64,000 bases of DNA, from contig NZ_RBXT01000001.1 in the NCBI RefSeq assembly GCF_003635045.1, positions 1,302,001-1,366,000 on the forward strand, given 5' to 3'. Every line of letters starts with the position of its first letter. Positions within the stretch are counted from its first letter, which is position 1. The DNA comes from Terracoccus luteus. Its GTDB lineage: Bacteria; Actinomycetota; Actinomycetes; Actinomycetales; Dermatophilaceae. Positions 23,919-33,650 of this stretch are shown piece by piece. The translations under genes were made by a program, and so were the position numbers. The notes beneath the pieces are model-generated. The model made no database searches, had not been told where the DNA came from, and saw only the letters and a program-made list of their open reading frames with translations.

Positions 23919-24839
23919 GTGCCTGAGCACGACGACACCGCAGCGGCCTCGCCGACGGCGGGCCGGCCTCGGCGGACGGTGGGGCGGCGCGTCCTGCGCG
24001 CCGGCGGTCTGCTCACCGTCACGGCGCTGGCCCTCGCGGGCTGCAACACCAAGGCGAGCAACGGCTACCTGCCCGACACCGTGAGCGACAGCGGCGAGCG
24101 GGTCACCGACCTCTGGATCGGCAGCTGGGTGGCCGTGCTGGCCGTCGGCGCCATCACGTGGGGCCTCATGCTCTACGCCGCCATCCGCTTCCGCCGCCGC
24201 AAGGGTGACGACACCCTGCCGGTGCAGCTGCGCTACAACGTGCCCGTCGAGATGCTCTACACGATCATCCCGGTGTTCATGGTCGCCGTGTTCTTCTACT
24301 ACACGGCCCGTGACGAGGCCGCCCTCACCGACACGAGCAAGAAGCCGGACGTCACCATCAGCGTTGTCGGCAAGCAGTGGAGCTGGGACTTCAACTACAT
24401 CGACAGCAACGTCCACGAGAGCGGCGTCCACGTCGACCCGGCCGACCCCGACGCCCGCGCGAAGATGCCGACCCTCTACCTGCCGGTCAACAAGCGCGTC
24501 GAGTTCGTGCTCAACGCCCGCGACGTCATCCACAGCTTCTGGGTGCCGGCGTTCATGACGAAGCTCGACATGCTGCCGGGCAAGACGAACAAGCTGCAGA
24601 TCGTGCCCACCCAGACCGGCACCTTCCAGGGCAAGTGCGCCGAGCTGTGCGGTGCCTACCACTCGCAGATGCTCTTCATGGTCAAGGTCGTCCCGCAGAA
24701 CGAGTACGACCAGCAGATGGCCCGCCTCGCCGAGATCGGCAACACCGGCCTCATCCCCGTCGACGCCAGCCGTGAGCAGATGGTGCCCGCCGACGCCGAC
24801 AAGATCCCAGCACCCGCCCGAACGGGGACCGACCAGTGA
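23919..24839 (+). CDS. ctaC: Cytochrome c oxidase subunit II (lipoprotein)
   Basis: Electron-entry subunit of the aa3 oxidase. 306 residues: lipoprotein signal with lipobox ALAGC (Cys 42), two membrane helices (about 65-90 and 110-130), and an external cupredoxin domain. The CuA ligands are in HSFWVPAF (near 205) and [12 protein letters not shown] (near 239-250). WSWDFNY is the electron-transfer aromatic patch. The GTG at 23919 has GAAAGGG 8 nt upstream; GTG 23910 is the alternative. It is followed by ctaD with a GTGA overlap. Confidence 0.95.
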   Translation: MPEHDDTAAASPTAGRPRRTVGRRVLRAGGLLTVTALALAGCNTKASNGYLPDTVSDSGERVTDLWIGSWVAVLAVGAITWGLMLYAAIRFRRRKGDDTLPVQLRYNVPVEMLYTIIPVFMVAVFFYYTARDEAALTDTSKKPDVTISVVGKQWSWDFNYIDSNVHESGVHVDPADPDARAKMPTLYLPVNKRVEFVLNARDVIHSFWVPAFMTKLDMLPGKTNKLQIVPTQTGTFQGKCAELCGAYHSQMLFMVKVVPQNEYDQQMARLAEIGNTGLIPVDASREQMVPADADKIPAPARTGTDQ

Positions 24840-26605
24840 CGACCGCAACCGCCAACCGCCAGGCCGACGTCAAGACCGGCGCCGCGTCCGTCCCACGGGC
24901 CCGTCGCATCCCCAAGGGGGCGACGTTCGTCAAGTGGGTGACGACGACCGACCACAAGGTCATCGGCAACCTGTACTTCATCACCTCGTTCGTCTGGTTC
25001 CTTCTCGGCGGCATCCTCGCCCTGCTCATCCGGGCCGAGCTGTTCGCCCCGGGCCTGCAGGTCGTCGACAACCCGGACCAGTACAACCAGCTGTTCACGA
25101 TGCACGGCACGATCATGCTGCTGCTGTTCGCGACGCCGCTCTTCGCGGCGTTCACCAACGCGATCATGCCGCTGCAGATCGGCGCGCCCGACGTGGCCTT
25201 CCCGCGCCTGAACATGTTCGCGTACTGGCTCTACCTCTTCGGCGGCATCATCGCCGCCGCCGGGTTCGTCACCCCGAACGGCGCCGCCGCCTTCGGCTGG
25301 TTCGCCTACGCGCCGCTCTCCGACGTCAGCTACAGCCCTGGCGTCGGCGGTGACCTCTGGGTCTTCGGCCTCGCCCTGAGCGGCTTCGGCACCATCCTCG
25401 GCGCCGTCAACTTCATCACGACGATCGTGTGCATGCGCGCCCCGGGCATGACGATGTTCCGCATGCCGCTGTTCACGTGGACGGCCCTGATCACCTCGAT
25501 CCTCGCGATCATGGTCTTCCCCGTGCTGGCGGCCGCGCTCTTCGCGCTCGGCGGCGACCGGCGGTTCGGCATGCACATCTTCGACGCCGAGAACGGCGGT
25601 GCCATGCTCTGGCAGCACCTGTTCTGGTTCTTCGGCCACCCCGAGGTGTACATCATCGCGCTGCCGTTCTTCGGCATCATCAGCGAGGTCCTCCCGGTCT
25701 TCTCGCGCAAGCCGATCTTCGGCTACAAGACCCTCGTCTTCGCCACCATCGCCATCGCGGCGCTGTCGGCCAGCGTGTGGGCGCACCACATGTACGTGAC
25801 AGGGCAGGTGCTCCTGCCGTTCTTCGCGGTCATGACGATGCTCATCGCGGTGCCGACCGGCGTGAAGTTCTTCAACTGGATCGGCACGATGTGGGGCGGC
25901 AAGGTCGTCATGGCCACGCCGATGCTGTGGTCGATGGGCTTCCTCGCCACCTTCCTCTTCGGCGGTCTGACCGGCATCATCCTGTCCAGCCCCGCACTCG
26001 ACTTCCACCTCTCCGACAGCTACTTCATCGTCGCGCACTTCCACTACACGGTCTTCGGCACCGTCGTGTTCGCGATGTTCGCCGGCTTCTACTTCTGGTG
26101 GCCGAAGTTCACCGGGCGCATGCTCGACGAGACGCTGGGCAAGATCCACTTCTGGATGCTCTTCATCGGCTTCCACATGACCTTCCTCATCCAGCACTGG
26201 CTCGGCGTCGAGGGCATGACCCGCCGGTACGCCGACTACCTGCCGGAGGAGGGCTTCCAGGCCGCGAACATGGTCTCGAGCGTCGGGGCGTTCCTGCTCG
26301 GCGCGTCGATGATCCCGTTCATGTACAACGTCTGGAAGACGTGGAGGCACGCGCCGCTCGTCGAGACCGACGACCCGTGGGGCTACGGCGCCTCGCTCGA
26401 GTGGGCCACCTCGTGCCCGCCCCCGCGCCACAACTTCACCTCGATCCCGCGCATCCGCTCCGAGCGCCCCGCGTTCGACCTGCACCACCCCGAGGCGGCC
26501 CCCGGTGGCGCCCCCGTGCCCGACCAGAGCACGCTCGTGCAGGTCATGGGCCAGGCGGACGTCGGTGACCGTGAGGCCCGTCGTGCGGGCACGAAGGAGA
26601 ACTGA
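24836..26605 (+). CDS. ctaD: Cytochrome c oxidase subunit I
   Basis: Catalytic subunit of the aa3-type oxidase, reducing oxygen to water and pumping protons. 589 residues, twelve helices. Heme a and CuB ligands lie in HGTIMLLLF (near 98), HPEVYII (near 272), WAHHMYV (near 318) and HFHYTVFG (near 402). The C-terminal 60 residues form the cytosolic tail common in actinobacteria. Starts by GTGA overlap with ctaC and is followed 3 nt later by ctaF. Confidence 0.97.
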   Translation: MTTATANRQADVKTGAASVPRARRIPKGATFVKWVTTTDHKVIGNLYFITSFVWFLLGGILALLIRAELFAPGLQVVDNPDQYNQLFTMHGTIMLLLFATPLFAAFTNAIMPLQIGAPDVAFPRLNMFAYWLYLFGGIIAAAGFVTPNGAAAFGWFAYAPLSDVSYSPGVGGDLWVFGLALSGFGTILGAVNFITTIVCMRAPGMTMFRMPLFTWTALITSILAIMVFPVLAAALFALGGDRRFGMHIFDAENGGAMLWQHLFWFFGHPEVYIIALPFFGIISEVLPVFSRKPIFGYKTLVFATIAIAALSASVWAHHMYVTGQVLLPFFAVMTMLIAVPTGVKFFNWIGTMWGGKVVMATPMLWSMGFLATFLFGGLTGIILSSPALDFHLSDSYFIVAHFHYTVFGTVVFAMFAGFYFWWPKFTGRMLDETLGKIHFWMLFIGFHMTFLIQHWLGVEGMTRRYADYLPEEGFQAANMVSSVGAFLLGASMIPFMYNVWKTWRHAPLVETDDPWGYGASLEWATSCPPPRHNFTSIPRIRSERPAFDLHHPEAAPGGAPVPDQSTLVQVMGQADVGDREARRAGTKEN

Positions 26606-26608
26606 CCC

Positions 26609-27010
26609 GTGAAGGTCGAGACCAAGCTCTTCATCTACCTGTTCATCTTCTTCATCCCGGTCACCCTCGTGTACGGGTTCTGGACGAAGTTCACCGAGCC
26701 CATCGGCCTGACGGCGCTGATCCTCACGGCCGGCCTGTTCGTGCTCACCGGCTTCTACTTCTACATGACGGGCAAGAACCTCCCGCTGCGCCCGGAGGAC
26801 AACCTCACCGGTGAGATCGAGGAGGGCGAGGGCAACTACGGCTACTTCGTCGCGAGCTCGTGGACGCCGCTGTGGCTCGCCGGTGCCGGCGCGATCATGT
26901 TCCTCGGCCTGGCCGTCGGCTGGTGGCTCTTCATCATCGGGGCGTTCCTCGGCGCGGTGGCCGTGGTGCTCTGGGTCTTCGAGTCCTTCTCCGGTGAGTA
27001 CTCGATCTGA
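26609..27010 (+). CDS. ctaF: Cytochrome c oxidase subunit IV (actinobacterial)
   Basis: 133-residue protein with four hydrophobic segments (LFIYLFIFFIPVTLVYGFW; LTALILTAGLFVLTGFYFY; APLWLAGAGAIMFLGLA-like; LFIIGAFLGAVAVVLWVF). It matches the small subunit special to actinobacterial aa3 oxidases. The GTG at 26609 lies 3 nt after the ctaD stop, with GAAGGAGAA upstream. Last gene of the ctaCDF operon. Confidence 0.92.
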   Translation: MKVETKLFIYLFIFFIPVTLVYGFWTKFTEPIGLTALILTAGLFVLTGFYFYMTGKNLPLRPEDNLTGEIEEGEGNYGYFVASSWTPLWLAGAGAIMFLGLAVGWWLFIIGAFLGAVAVVLWVFESFSGEYSI

Positions 27011-27070
27011 CCGGTCGACACACGAGTGACCAGCGGTAGCCTGCGGCGCCGCAGTCACGGTCACGGACGA

Positions 27071-27103
27071 CGAAGGGGGAAGGCCGGCGGCCTTCCCCCT
27101 TCG
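27071..27103 (+). terminator. Terminator of ctaCDF operon
   Basis: A perfect 15-bp stem, CGAAGGGGGAAGGCC and its complement, with a GGC triloop, 60 nt after the ctaF stop. Confidence 0.85.
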
Positions 27104-27234
27104 CCATGTCACCCGGCACTCACGGGCCCTCGGGCCTGTGGTGCGATCGTGCTGGAGCGGTCATCGTCGTCCACCTCCGTCCGATCGGATGATGCGGTGG
27201 ATCGACGGTAGACCCGTCACGGGTGTCGCACAAG

Positions 27235-27278
27235 GCCCCTGCGCTGCCCCTGCGGTGCCCCTGCGGTGCCCCTGCGGT
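27235..27278. repeat. 11-bp tandem repeat GCCCCTGCGGT, four copies
   Basis: Copies start at 27235 (GCCCCTGCGCT), 27246, 27257 and 27268. It lies in the 311-bp convergent gap between ctaF and the metallopeptidase gene; apart from this and the ctaF terminator the gap holds nothing recognisable. Confidence 0.85.
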
Positions 27279-27321
27279 GCCCGCGCGAGCGTGTGAGGGG
27301 CGAGAAGGGTGAGGGCGGGCC

Positions 27322-27675
27322 TCAGCCCCAGCCGAGCTCGTGCAGGTGGTCGTCGTCGATGCCGAAGTGGTGCGCGACCTCGTGCACGACGGTGACGGCG
27401 ATCTCCTCGCGCAGCTGCTCGGGGGAGTCGCAGAACCGCTCGAGCGGGCCCTGGAAGATCGTGATGCGGTCGGGCAGGGCCCCGGCGTCCCACCAGCCGT
27501 CGCGCTCGGTGAGGGGGATGCCGTCGTAGACGCCGAGCAGGTCGGGGTCGTCCTCCGGGGGCTCCTGCTCGACGAGCACGGCGACGTTGGTCATCGTGCG
27601 GGCCAGCTCGTCGGGGATCGAGTCGAGGGCGTCGGCGACGGCGGACTCGAACTCGGCATCGGTGAGGTGCTGCAC
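27322..27675 (-). CDS. Zincin-like metallopeptidase family protein
   Basis: 117-residue minimal zincin. HEVAHHFGIDDDHLHELGW near the C-terminus contains HExxHxxGxxD, the metzincin-like zinc site. The N-terminal part (TDAEFESAVADALDSIPDEL) is typical of the family once called DUF1025/possibl zinc metallopeptidase. No signal peptide; natural substrate unknown. The GTG at 27675 is the only start that keeps the family length. Confidence 0.9.
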   Translation of the reverse strand: MQHLTDAEFESAVADALDSIPDELARTMTNVAVLVEQEPPEDDPDLLGVYDGIPLTERDGWWDAGALPDRITIFQGPLERFCDSPEQLREEIAVTVVHEVAHHFGIDDDHLHELGWG

Positions 27676-27772
27676 CCGTCGATCCTCGCACGGCGGGCGA
27701 CGTGGCCCTCGTGCGCGCCCGGACCCCTGTGGTGGGCTGGTGTCGGCTCCGTCGCCGACCGAGGAGAGCGCT

Positions 27773-28135
27773 GTGCCCGACCGCCCCGAGATCGTCTGCC
27801 TGTGCGGCTCCCTGCGCTTCGCCCGTGAGCTGCGAGCCGTCGCCCGCGACCTGAGCCTCGCCGGCATCATCGTCCTCGCTCCCGCCGAGCTGGGGGAGCC
27901 GGCCGGGGGGACCGGGGGGGACGGGGACGCGCCGCCTCCCACGGCCGAGCAGAAGGCCCGTCTCGACGCCTTGCACCGTCACAAGATCGACCTGGCCGAC
28001 CGGGTCCTCGTCGTTGACCCGGACGGGCACGTCGGGGCCTCCACACGGGCGGAGATCGCCCACGCCGAGACGACCGGGACACCCGTCGACTACACCCATC
28101 CGCCGGACCTCGAGGGTCGGCGCAACGGCGCGTAG
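27773..28135 (+). CDS. Nucleoside 2-deoxyribosyltransferase-like small protein
   Basis: 120 residues. CLCGSLRFARELRAVARDL near the start and HRHKIDLADRVLVVDPDG with STRAEIAHAETTGTPV later give the Rossmann-like layout of nucleoside 2-deoxyribosyltransferases and related nucleotide-sugar hydrolases. A short Gly-rich insert lies at 45-58. Activity is unproven. The GTG at 27773 has GAGGAG 6 nt upstream. Divergent from the metallopeptidase gene and close to the hydrolase gene downstream. Confidence 0.72.
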   Translation: MPDRPEIVCLCGSLRFARELRAVARDLSLAGIIVLAPAELGEPAGGTGGDGDAPPPTAEQKARLDALHRHKIDLADRVLVVDPDGHVGASTRAEIAHAETTGTPVDYTHPPDLEGRRNGA

Positions 28136-28231
28136 AGCGCCGGGGTGGCTGTCGTCCCGACGAGCGGACCGGCCGGCACCCTGGGGGCCGGTAGCGGCCC
28201 CATCGGCCCCCGACCTGGCGATACTGAGGTG

Positions 28232-28975
28232 GTGAGCCTCCTCGAGAGCTGGGCCGCCGGCGAGCACACCGCCCCGGTCGACGGCACCGCGACCACCCAC
28301 CCGACGTACCGCAAGGGCACCGGCCCCGGGGTGGTGCTGATCCACGAGATCCCCGGGCTGACCCCCGCGGTCATCGGCTTCGGTGAGGAGGTGGTGGCAG
28401 CCGGTTTCACGGTCGTGATGCCGCACCTCTTCGGCACACCCGAGCGTCCGGCGACCGTGGTGCACGTGGCGCAGACGATGCGGCAGGTGTGCGTCAGCGC
28501 CGAGTTCACCAAGCTGCGCACCGGAGTGACGTCCCCCGTCGCGACCTGGCTGCGCAGCCTCGCCCGTGGGCTGCACTCCGAGCTCGGCGGGCCGGGCGTG
28601 GGCGCCCTCGGCATGTGCTTCACCGGCGGCTTCGCCCTGGCCATGATGGTCGACGACTCCGTCGCGGCCCCGGTGCTCGCGCAGCCCTCCGTGCCCTTCC
28701 CGATCGGTCGCCGCCGAGCCGCCGACCTGAACCTCTCCTCGGACGACCTCGAGGTCGTGCGCCGCCGTGCCGCTGGCGGCTGTCAGGTGCTCGGCCTGCG
28801 CTACGCCGAGGACGCCGCGGTCGGTCGGCGCTTCGAGACCCTGACCCGTGAGCTGGGCGACGACTTCGTCCGGGTCGAGTTCCCCGGGCGGCAGCACTCG
28901 ACACTCACCGAGCACCGTCAGCAGGAGGCCGTCGACCGGGTGCTCGCGTTCTTCGACGAGAGGCTGCACGCCTGA
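28232..28975 (+). CDS. Dienelactone hydrolase family protein
   Basis: 247-residue alpha/beta hydrolase. Oxyanion segment VVLIHEIPGLTP near 32, nucleophile Cys in GMCFTGGFAL near 128 (Cys is typical of dienelactone hydrolases), Asp near LRYAEDAAV and catalytic His in GRQHSTLTEH near 225. A role in aromatic lactone breakdown cannot be claimed since no such pathway is near. The GTG at 28232 lies 6 nt after a -10-like GATACT, suggesting a leaderless start; GTG 28229 and 28145 are alternatives. Confidence 0.85.
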   Translation: MSLLESWAAGEHTAPVDGTATTHPTYRKGTGPGVVLIHEIPGLTPAVIGFGEEVVAAGFTVVMPHLFGTPERPATVVHVAQTMRQVCVSAEFTKLRTGVTSPVATWLRSLARGLHSELGGPGVGALGMCFTGGFALAMMVDDSVAAPVLAQPSVPFPIGRRRAADLNLSSDDLEVVRRRAAGGCQVLGLRYAEDAAVGRRFETLTRELGDDFVRVEFPGRQHSTLTEHRQQEAVDRVLAFFDERLHA

Positions 28976-29015
28976 CGGTAGCGGTCCGGCCCCGCAGGGG
29001 ACGGCGCCGCCGCGC

Positions 29016-29633
29016 CTAGCGCAGCGGCAGGTAGACGGCCAGCGTGGCCGCCGTGCCGACGAGCAGACCGACCAGCACCTGCGGGGTCGAGTGCCGCCCC
29101 GCGCGCACACGGGCCCAGCCGACGAGCAGCACCGCCAGGGCGGTGAGGGCGATGACCACGCCGATCGCCACGGTCGTGGCCACCGCGGCCGAGCGGCTTG
29201 CGTCGGCCCCGAGCTCGACGGCGACGGTCGACCCGGCACCGGCGGCCACGGCGGCGTGGAAGGACGCCTTGCTCACGGTCACGGTGACGACGGTCATGAC
29301 GGCGAGGCCCGCCAGCATGCCGCAGAGGTAGGCGACGACCGGGCGCGGGGCTCCGGTGGCCGACAGCAGGACGAGCCCGACGACGAGCGACCCCGCGGCC
29401 ACGAGCAGGGGCTGCCGGCGGTGCTCGCGGACGAGCAGGTGAGGGTCGGTGACGACGCCGCGCCGCAGCATGAGCGACAGCGCCACCCACGGCAGCCCGA
29501 CGCAGAACAGCACGGCCAGGGCGCCCCACGCGAGTCCCACCGGCAGGGAGCCCGACGCCCGCACCGAGACGAACGCGGTGCTGACGGTGACGACGACCGC
29601 CGGATCGGCGACCCGTGACACCGTGTCGGCCAC
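29016..29633 (-). CDS. PAP2-superfamily membrane phosphatase
   Basis: 205 residues with about six hydrophobic segments and a C-terminal PAP2-like site: KASFHAAVAAGAG near 125 (motif 2 His) and WARVRAGRHSTPQVLVG near 185 (motif 3 Arg/His). Motif 1 is weak, so activity is uncertain; likely lipid-phosphate substrate. The start is doubtful: the GTG at 29633 has no clear ribosome site, and the frame stays open upstream with Pro/Arg-rich low-quality sequence. It lies downstream of qcrB beyond a terminator. Confidence 0.7.
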   Translation of the reverse strand: MADTVSRVADPAVVVTVSTAFVSVRASGSLPVGLAWGALAVLFCVGLPWVALSLMLRRGVVTDPHLLVREHRRQPLLVAAGSLVVGLVLLSATGAPRPVVAYLCGMLAGLAVMTVVTVTVSKASFHAAVAAGAGSTVAVELGADASRSAAVATTVAIGVVIALTALAVLLVGWARVRAGRHSTPQVLVGLLVGTAATLAVYLPLR

Positions 29634-29814
29634 CCGGGAGGGCGACGCGGCCCGGAGCCGGGCGACGTCAGGGTGCTCATCGGCATCCGGGGGGGTGACG
29701 CCGGGGGAGGGCGCAGGGACGTCCGCCCCAGACCGGGCTCTGGGCCCCGCGCCCGGCCCCGGCTTCCCGTCGGGTCGAGGGACGGGTGCCGCGTCGGTAC
29801 GTCCGTCGGTACGG

Positions 29815-29850
29815 CGAAGGCCGGCCCACCGCGTGGTGGACCGGCCTTCG
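29815..29850 (-). terminator. Terminator of ctaE-qcrCAB operon
   Basis: CGAAGGCCGG-C-CCACC, 4-nt loop, GGTGG-A-CCGGCCTTCG: a 15-bp stem with one internal mismatch, 19 nt after the qcrB stop on the minus strand. The remaining gap to the PAP2 start holds nothing recognisable. Confidence 0.8.
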
Positions 29851-29868
29851 CCATGCTGCTCGCTCAGC

Positions 29869-31644
29869 TCAGAGCTGCTTGTCGGCCTTGATCGTCTCGC
29901 GACGACCGGCACCGGACTCGATCTCCTGCTCCTCGCCGACACCGTGGATCTCCTCCAGCGGACCGGCGGGCTCGTCGTGGTCGTGCTCGTGGTGAGCCGC
30001 CTCGAGCTCGGCCGGCGTGGCCGGGGCCACCCGGTCGCTGTAGTAGAAGTGCGACAGCTTGGACCGGACGCGCTCGATGCGGGCGGCGGGCTGGGCCACG
30101 CCGTTCTCGTCGACCGTCGAGGTGAGCTCGAGGGGCTCGGGCGCCTCGTGCTGCACGAGGTCCCAGCGCTCGAACGCCGAGAGCGGGGCGTGCACCTCCT
30201 CGAAGCGGCCGTCGGGGTAGCGCCAGATGGTGCCCGTCTCGCGGCCGTGCAGCACCTTCTGCTTGTCGGCGCGCTGCAGGCTGAGGCAGATGCGCTTCGT
30301 GATCCAGAAGGCGATGGGCGGCCCGATGAAGAACAGCGTCTGGAACAGGCGCGTCAGGTCGTTGATCGACAGGTGCAGCTTGATCGCCATGAGGTCGTTG
30401 CCCGAGGCGAAGAGCAGGACCGCGTAGGCGGTGATTCCGGCGACGCCGATCGCGGTGCGGGTCGGCGCGTTGCGCGGGCGGTCGAGCAGGTGGTGCTCCC
30501 GCTTGTCCTTCGTCACGAAGTTCTCGACGAAGGGGTAGGCGCCGATGATGCCCCACATGAGCGGCAGCAGCACGATCGAACCCGGGAAGATGTTCATGCT
30601 CCAGGTGAAGCCGAACGTCTCGAACTCGAGCCAGCCCGGAAGCAGACGCAGGGCGCCGTCGGCGAAGCCCATGTACCAGTCGGGCTGCGAGCCCGCGGTG
30701 ATGGGGGACGGGTCGTAGGGCCCGTACGCCCAGATCGGGTTGATCGTCACGACGGCCGAGATGAGCGCGATGACGCCGAAGACGATGAAGAAGAAGCCAC
30801 CGGCCTTGGCCATGTACACCGGCATGAGCGGGTAGCCCACGACGTTGTTGTTCGTGCGGCCCGGGCCGGGGTACTGCGTGTGCTTGTGCACGGCGACGAG
30901 CACGATGTGCGCGGTGAAGAGAGCGACGAGCAGGGCCGGCAGCAGCAGGACGTGCACCGAGTACAGGCGCGGGATGATCGCCTCGCCCGGGAACGCGCCA
31001 CCGAAGATGAAGTACGAGACGTACGTGCCGACCACGGGGATCGACTGGACGAACCCGTTCATGGCGCGGATACCGGTGCCCGACAGCAGGTCGTCGGGGA
31101 GCGAGTAGCCGGCGAAGCCCTCGATGCAGGCGAGCATCGACAGCAGCGTGCCGAAGACCCAGTTGATCTCGCGCGGCTTGCGGAAGGCGCCGGTGAAGAA
31201 CACGCGGGCCATGTGCACGAAGACCGAGACGACGAAGATCAGCGCGCCCCAGTGGTGGATCTGACGGATCAGGAGGCCACCGCGGATGTCGAACGAGATG
31301 TTGAGCGAGCTGCGGTACGCGTCGGAGACCGTGACGCCCTGCAGGGGGACGTACGAGCCGTCGTAGACGACCGGGGTCACGCTCGGCACGTACCAGAACG
31401 TGAGGAACACGCCGGTCAGCAGGCAGATGATCATCGAGTACATCGCGATCTCGCCGAGCATGAACGACCAGTGGTCGGGAAAGACCTTCTTCAGCAGGTA
31501 CGAGACGGCCTTGGCCCCGCCGGTGCGGTCGTCGACCCAGCCGGCGATGCCGGGGAGGGGGCGTTGCTCCGCCCGACGGTCCTCGACCTCACGGTCGCCG
31601 GCACGAAGGGCGTCGGCCGGTCTGGCCTCGTTGATCGTGCTCAT
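29869..31644 (-). CDS. qcrB: Cytochrome bc1 complex cytochrome b subunit
   Basis: Menaquinol-oxidising diheme subunit. 591 residues: eight membrane helices to about 430 and the long soluble C-terminal tail special to actinobacteria. Heme His pairs are visible in IRQIHHWGALIF with FVHMARVFF (near 125-145) and YSVHVLLLPALLVALFTAHIVL (near 240-255). PDWYMGF is the quinol-site PEWY variant, with P-D-W-Y. The ATG overlaps the qcrA stop (ATGA). Confidence 0.97.
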   Translation of the reverse strand: MSTINEARPADALRAGDREVEDRRAEQRPLPGIAGWVDDRTGGAKAVSYLLKKVFPDHWSFMLGEIAMYSMIICLLTGVFLTFWYVPSVTPVVYDGSYVPLQGVTVSDAYRSSLNISFDIRGGLLIRQIHHWGALIFVVSVFVHMARVFFTGAFRKPREINWVFGTLLSMLACIEGFAGYSLPDDLLSGTGIRAMNGFVQSIPVVGTYVSYFIFGGAFPGEAIIPRLYSVHVLLLPALLVALFTAHIVLVAVHKHTQYPGPGRTNNNVVGYPLMPVYMAKAGGFFFIVFGVIALISAVVTINPIWAYGPYDPSPITAGSQPDWYMGFADGALRLLPGWLEFETFGFTWSMNIFPGSIVLLPLMWGIIGAYPFVENFVTKDKREHHLLDRPRNAPTRTAIGVAGITAYAVLLFASGNDLMAIKLHLSINDLTRLFQTLFFIGPPIAFWITKRICLSLQRADKQKVLHGRETGTIWRYPDGRFEEVHAPLSAFERWDLVQHEAPEPLELTSTVDENGVAQPAARIERVRSKLSHFYYSDRVAPATPAELEAAHHEHDHDEPAGPLEEIHGVGEEQEIESGAGRRETIKADKQL

Positions 31645-32747
31645 CGCTTACGCTCCCAGAAACTCGGTCCGACGGGCTCGTGGAACCCCTCGGGGGCGAC
31701 GAGGTAGCCCGCGTCGTCGACTTGGATCTTGAGCTGCGGCAGGGGCCGCCTGGCCGGGCCGAAGATGACCTTGCAGTCCTCGGTCAGGTCGAAGGTCGAC
31801 TGGTGGCAGGGGCAGAGCAGGTGGTGCGTGCCCTGCTCGTACAGCCCTACGGCGCAGCCGACGTGCGTGCAGATCTTCGAGTAGGCGACGACGCCGTCGA
31901 CGCCCCAGTCGCGCGCCTTGGCGACCTTGATGTCGTTCGGGTCGAGGCGGATGAGGATGACCGCCGCCTTGGCCTTGGCCTCGAGGACCCCGTGGTTCTC
32001 GTCGATGTACTTCTGGAGGGTCTCGGGCATCACGTGGAAGACCGAGCCGTTGGTGACCTCGTCGAGCTTGATCGGGGTCATCTCCGGGTCACGCATGAGC
32101 CGGATCGGCTTGCCGTCGTTGTTCTCGAGGTCCCAGATCGTGTGCTTGAGCTCTTCGGGCCCGTCGACGGGGCCGAGCGAGCCGGCGATCTGCAGCACGA
32201 ACGGGAGGGCGAACAGGCCCATCGCGCCGCCGAGCGAGTAGAGGATGAGCGGGCGACGACCGAGCTGGGCGTTCGTGCCGCCGTCGAGCACCGTCGTGAC
32301 GGCGGCCGAGCGGGCACGGTCGTCGGAGCGCTGCGGGTGGCGCTCCTCGACGATCTCCTCGTCGGACATCAGCGTCTTGGCCCAGTGGACCGCGCCGATG
32401 CCGATGAAGAAGAGGGCGAAGCCGAGCGAGAGGCCGAGCACGACGTTCTGGGTCTTGGCCAGCCCGACGCCGGGCAGGTAGAACGTCGCCTCGTCACGGA
32501 TGGCGAAGTAGCCCACGAGGAAGACGAGCGTCGCGAGCATCGAGAGGCCGAAGAGCGTGGCCACCTGCTTCTCGGCGCGCTTCGCCGCGGCGGGGTCGTC
32601 GTCGGCGGCGCGGTGCACGTGCGCCGGCAGGCCCGGGTTCTCGAACCGGTCGGGCAGGGCGCCGTCGTGGCGGGCCAGGTCGGTGCCCGGCGTGCCGGGG
32701 TTGCCGTCCGAGACGGCACCCGACTGCGAGGTGTCGATGTCGGTCAT
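31641..32747 (-). CDS. qcrA: Rieske iron-sulfur subunit of cytochrome bc1
   Basis: 368 residues with three N-terminal membrane helices (about 70-90, 108-130, 183-205), the actinobacterial form. The 2Fe-2S ligands are in CTHVGCAV (near 303) and CPCHQSTFD (near 323). The N-terminal 60 residues are acidic and cytosolic. ATG at 32747, overlapping the qcrC stop; AAGGC upstream. Confidence 0.96.
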   Translation of the reverse strand: MTDIDTSQSGAVSDGNPGTPGTDLARHDGALPDRFENPGLPAHVHRAADDDPAAAKRAEKQVATLFGLSMLATLVFLVGYFAIRDEATFYLPGVGLAKTQNVVLGLSLGFALFFIGIGAVHWAKTLMSDEEIVEERHPQRSDDRARSAAVTTVLDGGTNAQLGRRPLILYSLGGAMGLFALPFVLQIAGSLGPVDGPEELKHTIWDLENNDGKPIRLMRDPEMTPIKLDEVTNGSVFHVMPETLQKYIDENHGVLEAKAKAAVILIRLDPNDIKVAKARDWGVDGVVAYSKICTHVGCAVGLYEQGTHHLLCPCHQSTFDLTEDCKVIFGPARRPLPQLKIQVDDAGYLVAPEGFHEPVGPSFWERKR

Positions 32748-33544
32748 GCTGCCTTCTTTCCGAGCCACACGGCGCACGCGATGAGGATGCCGAGGAGGAA
32801 GACCCAGGCGAAGAGTCCCTCGGCGACGGGGCCGAGGTTGCCGAGCGTCATGCCGCCGACGTTGGTCTGGTTGTCGACCGCCTTGAGGTACGAGATGAGG
32901 TCCTGCTTCGACTCGGGGCTGATGTTCGTGTCGCTGAACACCGGCATGGACTGCGGGCCGGTGACCATGGCCTCGTAGATGTGCGTGGGGGTCGTCTCGT
33001 TGAGCGACGGCGCGTACTTGCCGCGCGTCAGGGCGCCACCGGCGCCGGCGAAGTTGTGGCACATGGCGCAGTTGACGCGGAAGATCTCGCCGCCGCGGGC
33101 GATGCGCTCGTCGTTCTCGCCACCGGGCTGGAGCACGGTCGTGTACTCGTCGTCGGGGATGCCCGGGCCGGGGGCGAGGGAGGCGACGTAGGAGGCGAGG
33201 GCGGCGATCTGCTCCTCGTCGAACTTCACCTTGTTCCGCTGGGCCTGGACGGCCGGGGCGGGCAGCGGCATGCGGCCGGTGCCGACCTGGAAGTCGACCG
33301 ACGCGGCACCGACACCGGCGAGCGACGGGCCGGAGGCCCCGCCCTGGGCGTTGACGCCGTGGCAGCTCGCGCAGTTGGACAGGAACAGGTCCTTGCCCTG
33401 GGCCACCGAGTCGGCGGTCACCGTGACGGCCTGGGCGTCCTTGGGCGCGAGGAACGAGTACGCGCCCCCGGTGACGAGGAGGCCGAGCAGGATGAGCACC
33501 GCGATCGCAGCTGGGTGTCGGCGGCGGGCGGCCAAGGCTTTCAC
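32744..33544 (-). CDS. qcrC: Diheme cytochrome c subunit of bc1 complex
   Basis: 266 residues: N-terminal signal anchor (AVLILLGLLVTGGAY), two cytochrome c domains with CASCH near 57 and CAMCH near 158, and a C-terminal helix (GLFAWVFLLGILIACAVWLG). The double heme replaces the separate cytochrome c, consistent with a bc1-aa3 supercomplex. GTG at 33544; upstream AGGAC is a weak ribosome site. Confidence 0.95.
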   Translation of the reverse strand: MKALAARRRHPAAIAVLILLGLLVTGGAYSFLAPKDAQAVTVTADSVAQGKDLFLSNCASCHGVNAQGGASGPSLAGVGAASVDFQVGTGRMPLPAPAVQAQRNKVKFDEEQIAALASYVASLAPGPGIPDDEYTTVLQPGGENDERIARGGEIFRVNCAMCHNFAGAGGALTRGKYAPSLNETTPTHIYEAMVTGPQSMPVFSDTNISPESKQDLISYLKAVDNQTNVGGMTLGNLGPVAEGLFAWVFLLGILIACAVWLGKKAA

Positions 33545-33650
33545 GGTGTCGTCCTGTCGGTCGGCATGGTCTCGGAGAGGTCGTTCAGGTGGTGCGGGTA
33601 CCGCTGGTGCTGCTGGTCGGCCGCTCGCACGCAGCCCGTGGGTGCTGGCG